A DNA stretch of 64,000 nucleotides from Trichococcus collinsii (GTDB lineage: Bacteria > Bacillota > Bacilli > Lactobacillales > Aerococcaceae): assembly GCF_900107505.1 (NCBI RefSeq), contig NZ_FNQH01000002.1, positions 186,001 through 250,000 of the forward strand, given 5' to 3'. A program made the position numbers and the translations under genes. The notes beneath the pieces were generated by a model. It searched no databases, was not told the origin of the DNA, and saw nothing but the letters and a program-made list of their open reading frames with translations. Shown here in pieces: positions 52,676 through 61,733 of the stretch (the first letter of the stretch is position 1; each line of letters starts with the position of its first letter).

Positions 52676-54050
52676 AAGTCACTGCTTCCTTTCTGATGTC
52701 CACAAATTTACCGTTCACTGCTGCAGCGCCTGCCATGGCCGGGCTGACCAAGTGCGTCCGCGAACCCTTACCTTGACGGCCTTCGAAATTACGGTTGGAA
52801 GTCGAGGCACAGTGTACGCCGGCAGGCACTTTATCCGGGTTCATCCCCAAACAAGCCGAGCAGCCTGGTTCGCGCCATTCAAATCCTGCGTCGATGAAGA
52901 TTTTGTCCAATCCCAACTCTGCGGCTGCATCACGGACTGTCCGGCTGCCCGGAACGACCATAGCCTGGATATGACTAGGCACTTTGCCGCCCTTGACGTA
53001 TTTCGCCGCTTCGATCAAATCGGACAGACGCGCATTCGTACATGAGCCGATGAAGACAAAGCCCAACGGAATTTCTTCAGCCGTCTGGCCAGGCTGCAGA
53101 TCCATGTAGTTATAAGCGCGCTCGTCATTCTTGTCCTGGATTTCAGGGAATTTTTCGCCGAATTGCACGCCCATGCCTGGGTTTGTGCCCCAGGTTACAT
53201 AAGGCGCCAAGTTGGAAACTTCGATAGCAATGTCAGTGTCATATACAGCATCCGGATCACTCTTCAACGTTTCCCAATCCGCGATGGCCTTCTCCATGTT
53301 TTCCGGTGCATACCGGCGGCCGCGCAGATAATCATAGGTAGTCTGGTCCGGCGCCATCATACCGATTTTAGCCCCAAATTCGATAGACATATTGCAGATC
53401 GTCATCCGTTCTTCCATCGTCAAGGCTTCGACGGTATCCCCGTAGAACTCAATCGCGTAGCCGCTCCCGAAGGCTGTCCCGTAAGTCGCAATCAGGTGGA
53501 GAATAATATCTTTCGCATAAACGCCTGCAGGCAATTTTCCGGTGATTTTGACGCCCATCGATTTCGGTTTTTTCTGCCAGATCGACTGTGTTGCAAAAAC
53601 ATGTTCAACTTCCGAGCTGCCGATACCGAATGCCATGGCTCCGAAAGCGCCGTGCGTAGCCGTATGCGAATCTCCGCAGACGACAATCTTGCCGGGTTGG
53701 GTTGCGCCCAATTCCGGTCCGACCATGTGAACAATCCCTTGGTTGGCTGTTCCAATATCCATCAATGGGATATTGAATTCTGCGCAGTTCTTCTGCAGCG
53801 CTTCGATCTGTTTCTTCGAAATCAGATCTTTGATGTTGAAGATATCTTCCGTCGGCACATTATGGTCGACAGTTGCGATCGTTTTGTCAGGGCGTCGGAC
53901 TGGGCGGTTGGTTTCGCGCAAGCCGTCGAAGCCTTGTGGTGAAGTGACTTCATGGATCAAGTGCAAGTCCACATACAACAATTGTGGTTCACCTTCTGGT
54001 CCTGTAATAACGTGTCTGTCCCAAAGTTTATCAAAAAGTGTTCTGCTCAT
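52662..54050 (-). CDS. leuC: 3-isopropylmalate dehydratase large subunit
   Basis: LeuC (462 aa), 4Fe-4S aconitase family. Cluster cysteines in [13 protein letters not shown] and [40 protein letters not shown] is the family signature. Fifteen bp after leuB. ATG after AAGGGGAGTACACAAT. Confidence 0.97.
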   Translation of the reverse strand: MSRTLFDKLWDRHVITGPEGEPQLLYVDLHLIHEVTSPQGFDGLRETNRPVRRPDKTIATVDHNVPTEDIFNIKDLISKKQIEALQKNCAEFNIPLMDIGTANQGIVHMVGPELGATQPGKIVVCGDSHTATHGAFGAMAFGIGSSEVEHVFATQSIWQKKPKSMGVKITGKLPAGVYAKDIILHLIATYGTAFGSGYAIEFYGDTVEALTMEERMTICNMSIEFGAKIGMMAPDQTTYDYLRGRRYAPENMEKAIADWETLKSDPDAVYDTDIAIEVSNLAPYVTWGTNPGMGVQFGEKFPEIQDKNDERAYNYMDLQPGQTAEEIPLGFVFIGSCTNARLSDLIEAAKYVKGGKVPSHIQAMVVPGSRTVRDAAAELGLDKIFIDAGFEWREPGCSACLGMNPDKVPAGVHCASTSNRNFEGRQGKGSRTHLVSPAMAGAAAVNGKFVDIRKEAVTYGAN

Positions 54051-54065
54051 ATTGTGTACTCCCCT

Positions 54066-55112
54066 TCACTTTTCCAAAATGGCTTTCACTTGTTCAGTAA
54101 ATGCTGTCGTTGTAGTCGTGCCACCCAGATCAGCCGTCAGGAAACCGGCATCCATCACCTCAGCGGCCGCTTTTTCAAGTGCATCCGCCTCTTCATGTAG
54201 CTGGAAGCTTTGGCGCAGCATCATGGCAACTGACAGGATCATCGACATCGGGTTCGCGATGTTTTTCCCGGCGATGTCCGGTGCGGATCCATGGATTGGT
54301 TCATATAAGGATGGACCGGACACAGCATGGCTTCCGGAAGGCAACATCCCCAATGAGCCTGTGATGACGGATGCTTCGTCGCTCAGGATGTCGCCGAACA
54401 TGTTTTCCGTAACGATGACATCGAATGCAGTCGGATTTTGGATAATCTTCATCGAAGCCGCATCGACATACAAATGATCGACGGTAACTTCCGGGTATTC
54501 CGTCGCGATTTCATTGACTGTTTTGCGCCACAGTTTGCTGCTGGCCAATACGTTCGCTTTATCGACGGAAGTCAGTTTTTTGCTGCGCGTCATCGCGATG
54601 TCAAAAGCTTGGCGGACAATCCGATCGATTTCGCTCTTCTTATAGAAGAGAGTATCTGTCGCTTCTTCGTCATTCCAGTGCTTCGGCTGGCCGAAGTACA
54701 ATCCGCCTGTCAATTCGCGGACAACGATGAAGTCAGTGCCTTTAACGCGTTCCGTCTTCAACGGGGACAGGTGGGCGATGCTATCGCTCACTGCGATCGG
54801 GCGAATGTTCGAGAAAAGTCCCAAAGTCTTACGCAATTGCAACAGGCCATCTTCCGGCGTTTTCTCGGCGTTTTCCCATTTTGGTCCGCCGATTGCGGCC
54901 AAAAGGATCGCATCAGCTTCGGAACAGCCTTTGATTGTTTGTGGTGGGATCGGATCGCCGGTTTCATCGATGCCGGCTCCTCCGAATGGGTAAACCGTCA
55001 CGTTGAATTCATGTTGAAATTTTTTGCCGATTGTTTCCAGCAAAGTCAATCCACTTTCCATTATCTCTGGTCCAATGCCATCTCCGGGCAACGCTGCAAT
55101 CGTATAATTCAT
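54066..55112 (-). CDS. leuB: 3-isopropylmalate dehydrogenase
   Basis: LeuB (348 aa) oxidatively decarboxylates 3-isopropylmalate with NAD. Motifs: [28 protein letters not shown] with substrate Arg, SIDKANV-like [11 protein letters not shown] and [11 protein letters not shown]...[14 protein letters not shown] near the C-terminus. Start at ATG 55112 after GAGGGGGAAAAGTAAG, 17 bp after leuA; the frame extends to 55130 without reason. Confidence 0.97.
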   Translation of the reverse strand: MNYTIAALPGDGIGPEIMESGLTLLETIGKKFQHEFNVTVYPFGGAGIDETGDPIPPQTIKGCSEADAILLAAIGGPKWENAEKTPEDGLLQLRKTLGLFSNIRPIAVSDSIAHLSPLKTERVKGTDFIVVRELTGGLYFGQPKHWNDEEATDTLFYKKSEIDRIVRQAFDIAMTRSKKLTSVDKANVLASSKLWRKTVNEIATEYPEVTVDHLYVDAASMKIIQNPTAFDVIVTENMFGDILSDEASVITGSLGMLPSGSHAVSGPSLYEPIHGSAPDIAGKNIANPMSMILSVAMMLRQSFQLHEEADALEKAAAEVMDAGFLTADLGGTTTTTAFTEQVKAILEK

Positions 55113-55129
55113 CTTACTTTTCCCCCTCA

Positions 55130-56686
55130 TCAGAAATGTGCTGATACTTTTTCTATTGTCTGTTTATTTTTTGCTTTACCGCTGGCTTGGATATAAGCTT
55201 TCGCTGATGCCGTCAGGACGTCGAAGTCGATGCCTGTGCCGTTATAGCTCTTGCCGTCCTCATCCTCCACGACCACGTGCACTTCTGCTTGTGCATCTTT
55301 TCCGCCCGTGATGGCTTCGATATTGTATTCCTTCAAAATGATTTCTTGATCCAGGATGCGGTTGATGGTGTTGTAGATGGCTTCGATGCTTCCTGATCCG
55401 GTTGCTGAATCCTGCATCTTCGCGTCTTTATTGCGCTTGTCCTGGATGCCGACGATAGCTCCTTGGATGCCATCCTTGACAAACTGCACTTGCAGGCGTT
55501 TCAACTCATAAACCGACTCGTCCTCGATAGATTTTCCGACCATCAATGCATGGATGTCCTCTTCGGTCACGTTCTTCTTCTTGTCAGCGAGTTCTTTGAA
55601 ACGGGCGAACAATATTTTGATTTCTGCCGGGTCGCTGATTTCATAGCCCATTTGCGCAATCCGATCCACAAAGGCGTGACGACCGGAAAGTTTGCCCAAC
55701 GGCAGCGAATTGTGCTCCACACCGACCAATTGCGGCGTGATGATTTCGTAGGTTTCCGGATTCTTCAGCACACCATCCTGATGGATACCGGATTCGTGTG
55801 CGTAGGCGTTGCCACCGATGACGGCTTTGTTGCGCGGAATTGGCATGCCGGAAAGGCGGCTGACCAAATCGCTTGTGCGCTTCGTTTCCTTCAGGACCAT
55901 ACCGGTTTCTTTTTCATAATAGTTTTTGCGGATATGAAGAGCGACCGCAACTTCTTCCAGAGCCGTATTCCCTGCACGTTCGCCAATTCCGTTGATGGTT
56001 CCTTCTACCCGAAGCGCGCCATTTTCGACTGCGGCCAAAGCATTGGCTGTTGCCATGCCCAGATCGTCATGGCAATGGGAGGAGAAGATGACGTCATCAA
56101 AGCGGGTTACGTTTTGCTTCAGGTATTTGAACAGGTTACCGAACTCGGTCGGATTGGTGTAGCCAACCGTGTCAGGGATATTGATGACTGTTGCGCCCTT
56201 TTCGATGGCCAGGTTGATGACTTCAACCAGGAAGTCCCAATCGCTTCGGGTAGCATCCTCCGGTGAGAACTGGACTTTCTCGAATTTTGATTTGGCGTAT
56301 GCCACATGGTGTCCGATCGAGGCCAAAACTTCTTCCTTAGTCATTTTCAGTTTGTATTCCATATGAATGGGGCTGGTCGCCATAAATATATGGATTTGCG
56401 GATCGACTGCATCCCTCAAAGCATTGTAGGCAGCATCGATGTCCTTTTCGTTACAGCGGGCAAGACCTGCTACCGTCATATTTTTGACGGCACCGGCAAT
56501 CGCCTTTACTGCTTCGAAGTCGCCTTCTGAAGAGATCGGGAAACCTGCTTCAATAACATCGATCCCCCATTTTTCCATCTGCAAGGCAATCTGCACCTTT
56601 TCCTTCGTATTGAAGTTCACACCAGGTGTCTGCTCCCCATCGCGCAGGGTCGTATCAAAGAATTGAATGTACTGTTTTTCGGTCAT
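55130..56686 (-). CDS. leuA: 2-isopropylmalate synthase
   Basis: LeuA (518 aa) condenses acetyl-CoA and 2-oxoisovalerate. Catalytic domain: [17 protein letters not shown] (about 10-26), [23 protein letters not shown] with metal His, [15 protein letters not shown]; the C-terminal leucine-binding regulatory domain is present (about 390-518), so feedback inhibition by leucine is expected. ATG after CCGGAGGAAAAGACC. First gene of leuABCD, behind an attenuator. Confidence 0.97.
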   Translation of the reverse strand: MTEKQYIQFFDTTLRDGEQTPGVNFNTKEKVQIALQMEKWGIDVIEAGFPISSEGDFEAVKAIAGAVKNMTVAGLARCNEKDIDAAYNALRDAVDPQIHIFMATSPIHMEYKLKMTKEEVLASIGHHVAYAKSKFEKVQFSPEDATRSDWDFLVEVINLAIEKGATVINIPDTVGYTNPTEFGNLFKYLKQNVTRFDDVIFSSHCHDDLGMATANALAAVENGALRVEGTINGIGERAGNTALEEVAVALHIRKNYYEKETGMVLKETKRTSDLVSRLSGMPIPRNKAVIGGNAYAHESGIHQDGVLKNPETYEIITPQLVGVEHNSLPLGKLSGRHAFVDRIAQMGYEISDPAEIKILFARFKELADKKKNVTEEDIHALMVGKSIEDESVYELKRLQVQFVKDGIQGAIVGIQDKRNKDAKMQDSATGSGSIEAIYNTINRILDQEIILKEYNIEAITGGKDAQAEVHVVVEDEDGKSYNGTGIDFDVLTASAKAYIQASGKAKNKQTIEKVSAHF

Positions 56687-56751
56687 GGTCTTTTCCTCCG
56701 GTTCATTTTTCGTTTATTGGTTTCATTAAAGAATCATAAGAGTAAATTTCG

Positions 56752-56785
56752 AAAAAAAATGCATCCACAAATAATGGATGCATTT
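56752..56785 (-). terminator. Attenuator terminator of the leu operon
   Basis: TGGATGCATTT and AAATGCATCCA form a perfect 11-bp stem followed by eight T on the minus strand, 65 bp before leuA. CAAATAATGG on the + strand at 56768-56777 is complementary to 56814-56823, giving an alternative antiterminator helix. Confidence 0.85.
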
Positions 56786-56832
56786 CGAAGGTCAATAAAT
56801 AATCGCTTCAGCCCCATTATTTGTCAATGCCA

Positions 56833-56875
56833 AGCAGGGCTCAAACGACTGATATTACAGTGTCCAAGCCCTGCT
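56833..56875 (-). promoter_or_regulatory. leu leader pause/protector hairpin
   Basis: AGCAGGGCT (5' arm, right at the leader stop) pairs with AGCCCTGCT, nine bp. A ribosome stalled at the Leu codons would cover the 5' arm and free the 3' arm. Confidence 0.75.
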
Positions 56876-56945
56876 ATAATAATAAGCCATTAAAAGAAGG
56901 GGTTATCCCCATGATTACGTTATCTGATACGTTTGCATCTCCCAT
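56874..56945 (-). CDS. leuL: leu operon leader peptide (23 aa)
   Basis: Short frame with GGAGGGG seven bases before the ATG at 56945. It ends in three consecutive Leu codons (TTA TTA TTA) directly before TAG, read as NGLLL-stop. It sits 188 bp before leuA, between a consensus promoter and an intrinsic terminator with competing hairpins. This is the layout of ribosome-mediated attenuation: low charged tRNA-Leu stalls the ribosome and allows read-through. The TTA choice may raise sensitivity if this tRNA is scarce. Comparable leucine leaders are known in Lactococcus; most Firmicutes use T-boxes for this operon. Confidence 0.88.
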   Translation of the reverse strand: MGDANVSDNVIMGITPSFNGLLL

Positions 56946-57009
56946 GACGATCCCCTCCTCTTTTTTTGTAGCCTTCTAATTTTTCGTTAAGTTTTATTAT
57001 CGTATTCTC

Positions 57010-57038
57010 ATTTTATGCAAAGTAGCTTCTTTTGTCAA
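57010..57038 (-). promoter_or_regulatory. Promoter of leuL-leuABCD
   Basis: -35 TTGACA (57038-57033), 17-bp spacer, -10 TAAAAT (57015-57010) on the minus strand, about 65 bp before the leader start. Confidence 0.85.
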
Positions 57039-57124
57039 CCCCTTTTGGTGTTTCCTTACAAAATCATGTGAAGCATCGCGGAACTAGGGAGGCGCGCAGT
57101 GGATTGGGGTGGATTGTCCTCTCC

Positions 57125-57261
57125 AACTCCGATTAGGCCCCTTTCATCGGAGTTCACCGGTAACTTTTGGGATCATCTACGATGAAGCCGCGCTCATCGG
57201 AGGAGCTAACTTAATTGTTAGCCGAACTCCGGCAAGGCCTCCGCTCCCCGGAGCAGAGCGC
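57125..57261 (+). repeat. Multi-hairpin intergenic repeat, copy 2
   Basis: Hairpins AACTCCGAT/ATCGGAGTT (57125-57154), CGATGA/TCATCG (about 57180-57200), GCTAAC/GTTAGC (57205-57222) and CTCCGG/CCGGAG (57227-57253). Same order as copy 1 at 49299-49434, with arms that differ in sequence but still pair. Confidence 0.8.
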
Positions 57262-57283
57262 TAAAATCCTGGAATGCACACAA

Positions 57284-57324
57284 AAACGAGGCAACCCCAC
57301 TTAGTGTGGCAACCTCGTTTTTGT
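57284..57324 (-). terminator. Terminator of the ABC_sub_bind lipoprotein gene
   Basis: CAAAAACGAGG and CCTCGTTTTTG arms with inner CCAC/GTGG pairing; T-runs on both strands. Confidence 0.85.
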
Positions 57325-57331
57325 GCGCAGA

Positions 57332-58339
57332 TTATTCCGGCAATTTGATGCTGTCTGGATCGATACCCAACGCTTCAGCCATCTCTTCATTTATGACCAA
57401 TTGAAGCGTCTCAGGGAATTGGACAGGCAATTCGGAAGGGAGCTTGCCTTCTTCCAAAATCTGCAAGGCCATTTCACCCGTTTGACGTCCTAATTCCTTG
57501 AAGTCGATTCCGTATGTCGCAAGACCGCCAGCTTCAACCATTTCAGTTGCACCAGGGATGACCGGGATTTTAGCTTCCATAGCGATTTGGCCGACAGTTG
57601 CCATCGTGCTTGATAAAGTATTGTCCGTTGGGATATAGATCGCATCGACTTTTTGTACCAAAGACTCCATCACTTGTTGGACGTCATTTGTGGAAGTAAC
57701 CGTCATGATTTCAACATTCACGCCTGCTGCTTCCAACAATGCTTTCGCTTGATCGCTCTGAACAATGGAATTCATTTCACTGGAGTTAAAGATGATGCCG
57801 ACTGTTTCCGCAGTAGGTACGATCGACAACAACAGTTGTATCTGCTGATCCATCGGGCTCTGATCGCTTGTTCCGGTGATGTTTGCACCTGGCTCTTCTG
57901 CGCTTTCCACAAGTCCAGCATCGATCGGATCAGTTACGGCAGTAAACAAAACCGCATTTTCTTTTTCTGCATTCGCTATTGCTTGTGAGGCTGGTGTCGA
58001 AATCGCTAATATGAGGTCATTGTTGCCAGCTAAACGCTCAGCCATACTTTGCAGGTTGGCTTGGTCACCCTGGGCATTTTGGTAATCCACAATCAGATTA
58101 TCGCCTTCCACATAACCGGCTTCCTCCAAAACTTCCAAGAAACCTGTACGTGCAGCCGATAAGGATTCGTGCTCAAGGATCTGCAGTATTCCGATATGTA
58201 CAGCATCCGCTGAGGCTGTTGAACTTGCAGCAGAAGAATCCGTTGCTTCTTCTGTACCGCCGCCGCATGCGCCGAGCAGCAATGCAGAAGCCAGTGCCAA
58301 GGTTGTCGCTACTTTCTTTTTCCAATCCATTCCAATCAT
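57332..58339 (-). CDS. Orphan ABC transporter substrate-binding lipoprotein (TrpX-like family)
   Basis: 335 residues: signal and lipobox LLLGACGGG (Cys about 25), low-complexity Ala/Ser linker, then VHIGILQILEHESLSAARTGFLEVLEEAGY typical of the ABC_sub_bind family, VDYQNAQGDQANL, AISTPASQAIANA, FTAVTDPIDAGLV and IPTDNTLSSTMATVG. Family members bind aromatic amino acids (TrpX) or are of unknown ligand. No permease or ATPase lies on either side, unlike the usual three-gene set. ATG 58339 after AGGGGGAAAAGAA. A leader ORF and attenuator-like hairpins precede it. Confidence 0.87.
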   Translation of the reverse strand: MIGMDWKKKVATTLALASALLLGACGGGTEEATDSSAASSTASADAVHIGILQILEHESLSAARTGFLEVLEEAGYVEGDNLIVDYQNAQGDQANLQSMAERLAGNNDLILAISTPASQAIANAEKENAVLFTAVTDPIDAGLVESAEEPGANITGTSDQSPMDQQIQLLLSIVPTAETVGIIFNSSEMNSIVQSDQAKALLEAAGVNVEIMTVTSTNDVQQVMESLVQKVDAIYIPTDNTLSSTMATVGQIAMEAKIPVIPGATEMVEAGGLATYGIDFKELGRQTGEMALQILEEGKLPSELPVQFPETLQLVINEEMAEALGIDPDSIKLPE

Positions 58340-58410
58340 TTCTTTTCCCCCTATTTTTTAAATTGTGCGAGAACTGATTATGCAATCAATCGTTTGTTCC
58401 GGGTACACAA

Positions 58411-58444
58411 AAGCCCATTTAGATACGATCATCTAAATGGGCTT
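58411..58444 (-). terminator. Attenuator-like terminator upstream of the orphan lipoprotein gene
   Basis: AAGCCCATTTAGAT and ATCTAAATGGGCTT form a perfect 14-bp stem with a 6-nt loop; TTTT follows on the minus strand. A partial copy of the 3' arm at 58474-58486 can pair with the 5' arm instead (11 of 13). Confidence 0.75.
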
Positions 58445-58585
58445 TTGCTAAGGTAAGTTTATGGAAACTCAACAGCCCAAATAGATTTTTTCATCTACGG
58501 GGCCTGTCACATCACGTAAAAATGCTTCAGCCTTCATAGATACAAACAAATTTTTGTTCATTGTTTGCATCCATGTCAGGCATGT

Positions 58586-58657
58586 CTACAAACAGCATCT
58601 AAAGTAGCTAAAGTCAAAGCTAAGGATATGATTGTGGTGTGTTGATTGCGTTTGCAT
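58586..58657 (-). CDS. Candidate leader peptide (23 aa), specificity unknown
   Basis: ATG at 58657 with GAGGAGAACTT before it, about 30 nt after a predicted start site; stops with TAG at 58586. Composition: three His near residue 7-10, then SFDFSYFRCCL, so Phe/Tyr or Cys are candidates for the sensed amino acid. It is followed by competing hairpins and a terminator before the lipoprotein gene. The short length gives no protein-family support; the case rests on RBS and position. Confidence 0.55.
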   Translation of the reverse strand: MQTQSTHHNHILSFDFSYFRCCL

Positions 58658-58692
58658 AAGTTCTCCTCGCACGTCATTTATTTGTTGCTTTC

Positions 58693-58721
58693 AGTTTATA
58701 AGAATTAAATAAGGATGTCAA
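58693..58721 (-). promoter_or_regulatory. Promoter of the leader-lipoprotein unit
   Basis: -35 TTGACA (58721-58716), 17-bp spacer, -10 TAAACT (58698-58693) on the minus strand. Confidence 0.75.
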
Positions 58722-58774
58722 CGATAAAATTAAATTTAGATGAGTGTGTTCTCATTTTACGGAAGGTCGATTGC

Positions 58775-59350
58775 TCATTGAATCAGCAACCGATGTTCTG
58801 TAGGTTTCAACAACTTCCAGACCAGATTCGGATCAGCTTTCTGATCCAGATAAAAGGCTTCATCTTCAGGGTCCAGTATCACCGGCATGCGATCATGGAT
58901 GGCACGCATCTGTTCATTGGCGGCAGTAGTTATGATTGAAAAAGCTGTAAAAGGTTTCTCATTTTCATCCAGATACGTCTTCAGGATACCTGCCATCGAA
59001 AAAATCGGGATATCCGATACAAAAATTTTCCGCTTCAACTTTTCTTCCCCGACTTTCTCCCATTCAAAGAATGCAGTCGCCGGCACCAGACAACGCGCAG
59101 TCCGGAAAGGCTGGCTGAATGTTGGCTTTTCGAGTACGGTTTCCGCTCTGGCATTGATCAAAGGACGCTTAGCGAAAGGCTCCATAAATCCCCAACGATG
59201 ATGGACCAGCTCATTGCCCGGCATTATAAGCGGTGTGCTGTTGGTCGGGAATATTTCCGCACGTTCTTCGACGTCCACCTCCATTTCCCCCAATAAGTAC
59301 CTGTCCCATAACTCCCTCTTTGTCGCTTCAAGCGCATAACGTCCGCACAT
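58775..59350 (-). CDS. SOS response-associated peptidase (HMCES/YedK family)
   Basis: 191 residues. HMCES/YedK binds abasic sites in single-stranded DNA and crosslinks through Cys2. The start MCGRY puts Cys at position 2 after removal of Met; LINARAETV (Asn), ATAFFEWEK (Glu) and IHDRMPVIL (His) complete the active site. An upstream start at 59455 would bury Cys2, so I use 59350, preceded by GGAAAGGGGAAAGAACT. Confidence 0.94.
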   Translation of the reverse strand: MCGRYALEATKRELWDRYLLGEMEVDVEERAEIFPTNSTPLIMPGNELVHHRWGFMEPFAKRPLINARAETVLEKPTFSQPFRTARCLVPATAFFEWEKVGEEKLKRKIFVSDIPIFSMAGILKTYLDENEKPFTAFSIITTAANEQMRAIHDRMPVILDPEDEAFYLDQKADPNLVWKLLKPTEHRLLIQ

Positions 59351-59412
59351 AGTTCTTTCCCCTTTCCGATGGCTTTCCTTGATACCGATTATAGAGAAGG
59401 ATGGGTCATTGT

Positions 59413-59446
59413 ACAAAAAAGACGCCCTATTGGAACGCCTTTTTTG
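59413..59446 (-). terminator. Terminator of the DUF554 gene
   Basis: AAAAGGCG and CGTCTTTT arms (one G-U pair) with T-run on the minus strand. Confidence 0.55.
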
Positions 59447-59451
59447 TTCAT

Positions 59452-60138
59452 TCACATAAAAAAACCGAAAAGGATTGGGAAAAGGACTGCCGGAGCATAA
59501 TTCATAATTTTCAGATCCGTCAGTTTCAACATATTGAGAGCCAGACCGACAATCAGAAGAGAACCAACGCAGGTCATTTCGTTGATCACAGAATCCGTCA
59601 AAAGCGGCGAAAGGACATTGGCAAAAAGCGAAATGCTTCCTTCATAAACGAGGATCAGTCCAGCTGAAAGCAGCACGCCGATGCCTAAGCTGGATGCCAT
59701 CACAATGGCTGCAATGCCGTCGATCAGAGACTTCGCGAAAAGCGTATCGTGATTGCCGGTCAAACCGCTCTGCAGTGCACCGACGATCGCCATCGCGCCC
59801 ACACAGAAAAGCAGACTTGCCGTCACAAACCCTTTTGAAACCGAAAGCCCTTCGTCAGGTGAAGCAACCATATTCTCGACTGTATCCCCGAGTTGATTGA
59901 TTTTTCTATCCAACTCGAGTCCATCGCCGACCAAAGTGCCAGCAACCATCGACAGAATGGTGATCAAAATATTTTCGCCTTTCAGCATGCCACTGATCCC
60001 TATGTATAATACGCAGAGGGCCAAAGCGTTCATCACCGCGTTCGCTAACCTTTCCGATAAACCTTTCTTCAATGCCAAACCGATGCTGCCTCCCAAAACG
60101 ATGGCAGCGCTGTTGACCAAACTTCCCAACAAAACCAA
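59452..60138 (-). CDS. DUF554 family membrane protein
   Basis: 228 residues, about 7 helices, with the family N-terminus LLGSLVNSAAIVLGGSIGLALKKGL and GTLVGDGLELDRKINQLGD, GFVTASLLFCVGAMAIVGALQSGLTG. Function is unknown; probably a transporter. Start is TTG 60138 directly after GGAGGAGATAAA; an ATG at 60204 has no SD and precedes the family start by 22 residues. Confidence 0.88.
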   Translation of the reverse strand: MVLLGSLVNSAAIVLGGSIGLALKKGLSERLANAVMNALALCVLYIGISGMLKGENILITILSMVAGTLVGDGLELDRKINQLGDTVENMVASPDEGLSVSKGFVTASLLFCVGAMAIVGALQSGLTGNHDTLFAKSLIDGIAAIVMASSLGIGVLLSAGLILVYEGSISLFANVLSPLLTDSVINEMTCVGSLLIVGLALNMLKLTDLKIMNYAPAVLFPILFGFFM

Positions 60139-60287
60139 TTTATCTCCTCCAGCTGTTGTTACGTGTATTCTGATTACGTGATTCGAATGCTTACTTTTCT
60201 GCAAGCTCAGTACGTTTCAGTATAGACGTTAGCTTTCAGAAAATCAATGGACGAAAGATGAAGGAAGCATTTGTCCAAGAATGCGAA

Positions 60288-60318
60288 AAGACCACCATGT
60301 AATAATGGCGGTCTACTC
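60288..60318 (-). terminator. Terminator of the FMN reductase gene
   Basis: AGACCACCAT and ATGGCGGTCT form a 10-bp stem with one wobble pair; T-run on the minus strand is weak. Confidence 0.55.
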
Positions 60319-60343
60319 TCAGCATTCATATTCTTCCATACTA

Positions 60344-60901
60344 TTAACGGATAGTTTTCAATGCTCCGGACCATTTAATCAATTCGTTGAACATCGCTGT
60401 CGCATTGCCTGCATGATAATCGTTCGGTACAAAATTACTCATGTTCTCGAAATCAGTCATCAATGAGAAGTTCACTGTTGTGTGCACTGTTGCTACGCTC
60501 AATTCGCCTAGGATAACGCGCATGTTTTCGTGTGCGCGGGCCCCGCCCAAGCTTCCGTATCCCACAAATCCGGCTGCTTTATCGGCAACTTCAGGCTTAA
60601 GGAAATCCAACGCATTTTTCAAAGCGCCACCGACTGCATGGTTGTATTCAGGTGTCACAAACACGTATCCATCGAATGAAGCCATTTTTTCTGACCAAGC
60701 TTGGATCGCTGCGCCAGCTGCTGCTTGACGGTCTTCCGGTAATTTAGCGCCCAACAAAGGCAAGTCATAGTTTGCTAAAGCGACGATTTCATATTCGATG
60801 CCGCCGTCATTGCGTTTTTCGGCAAACTCGTGGATCCATTCTGATACTGCTGCTGAGTTTCTTCCTTCACGTACGCTTCCTGAGATAATTCCGATTTTCA
60901 T
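60344..60901 (-). CDS. NADPH-dependent FMN reductase
   Basis: Flavodoxin-like NADPH:FMN/quinone/azo reductase (185 aa): FMN phosphate loop ISGSVREGRNSAAVSEW (about 6-22), VFVTPEYNHAVGGALKNALDFL with the PEYN motif, and GFVGYGSLGGARAHENMR. Start at ATG 60901 after AAGGGGAAAACAACT; a longer frame to 61081 has no family support. Two MhqR-like half sites upstream suggest induction by quinones or electrophiles. Confidence 0.92.
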   Translation of the reverse strand: MKIGIISGSVREGRNSAAVSEWIHEFAEKRNDGGIEYEIVALANYDLPLLGAKLPEDRQAAAGAAIQAWSEKMASFDGYVFVTPEYNHAVGGALKNALDFLKPEVADKAAGFVGYGSLGGARAHENMRVILGELSVATVHTTVNFSLMTDFENMSNFVPNDYHAGNATAMFNELIKWSGALKTIR

Positions 60902-60961
60902 AGTTGTTTTCCCCTTTTCGTCTGTTGTTATTGTTGTATTTTTACTTCCGAATAAAGCATT

Positions 60962-61125
60962 ACTAATTCGAGATATTATAGATGTGTTTTCCAATTTTTT
61001 TCCTCCATGCACTTGTTTTTCAATGAAGGACTCACCTTCACTTCTCTTACATTTCGTAAGCTTGATATCATTATGCCACATTCCAGAATGTATTTCAAGT
61101 TATATATTCACGAATTCGAGATATT
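60962..61125. promoter_or_regulatory. MhqR-like AATTCGAGATATT motifs upstream of the FMN reductase
   Basis: AATTCGAGATATT occurs at about 60965-60977 and 61113-61125; the second lies in CACGAATTCGAGAT, an imperfect inverted repeat centred on GAATTC. The B. subtilis MhqR operator consensus, as I recall it, is tATCTcgaAtTCgAGATa, a close match in one half. Confidence 0.5.
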
Positions 61126-61136
61126 TTATTAAATAA

Positions 61137-61175
61137 AAACATCCAATACCGTCAGATAGCGGTTTTGGATGCCTT
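61137..61175 (-). terminator. Terminator of birA-bioY
   Basis: CATCCAA and TTGGATG with inner CCG/CGG; T-run on the minus strand. Confidence 0.8.
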
Positions 61176-61204
61176 TTAAATAATTTTATTTTCAAAAATC
61201 GAAA

Positions 61205-61732
61205 TCAGTGTTGGAATACGCGCGCACGACCTTTTAAGCGGTCAGCAAGGATGATAGCCAACAAGGCTTTGGCGATATCTCCCGGAATGAACAAGATCAT
61301 GCCCATTTGGAAAATTTCCGCCAAGCCAAATTGATTGCCCATGACACCATTCAGGATTGCAGCCATGTAAGGCAGTCCGATTGCATACATGACGATGGTG
61401 CCTGCAACAGCAGCAAGCCCGTAATTCAAGAAGCTACCCTCTTTTTTATGCACGAGATAGGAAATCAATGTTGCGGCTGCGACAAAGCCAAAAACAAAGC
61501 CGAAGCTGGGCGACAATAAGGATTGGAAACCTCCAAGCAATAATTTCAGCAACAGATGCAATGATTGCGCGAAGAAAGCAGCTTTCGGACGCAGGAAGAA
61601 GCCGGTCAGCAGCACCAAAAGTGTCTGCAGAGTGATCGGAACGGGTCCGATGGGGATGCTCAGGAAGCCGCTGACGAATGTCAAAGCCGCAAATATGCTG
61701 ATTTGGGTTAAATCTCTTGTTGATAATTTCAT
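61205..61732 (-). CDS. bioY: Biotin transporter substrate component BioY
   Basis: BioY (175 aa, six helices) is the biotin-binding S component of an ECF transporter. Motifs: LTQISIFAALTFVSGFLSIPIGPVPITLQTLLVLLTG split over the first two helices and FGFVFGFVAAATLISYL. Start at ATG 61732, AAGGAAAATAAC before it, one base after the birA stop. Confidence 0.95.
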   Translation of the reverse strand: MKLSTRDLTQISIFAALTFVSGFLSIPIGPVPITLQTLLVLLTGFFLRPKAAFFAQSLHLLLKLLLGGFQSLLSPSFGFVFGFVAAATLISYLVHKKEGSFLNYGLAAVAGTIVMYAIGLPYMAAILNGVMGNQFGLAEIFQMGMILFIPGDIAKALLAIILADRLKGRARVFQH

Positions 61733-61733
61733 G

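Noticed and set aside
58403-58446. 58411-58444 as an ordinary terminator of a + strand gene
   Set aside because: There is no + strand gene upstream; position after a leader ORF makes attenuation of the minus-strand gene more likely.
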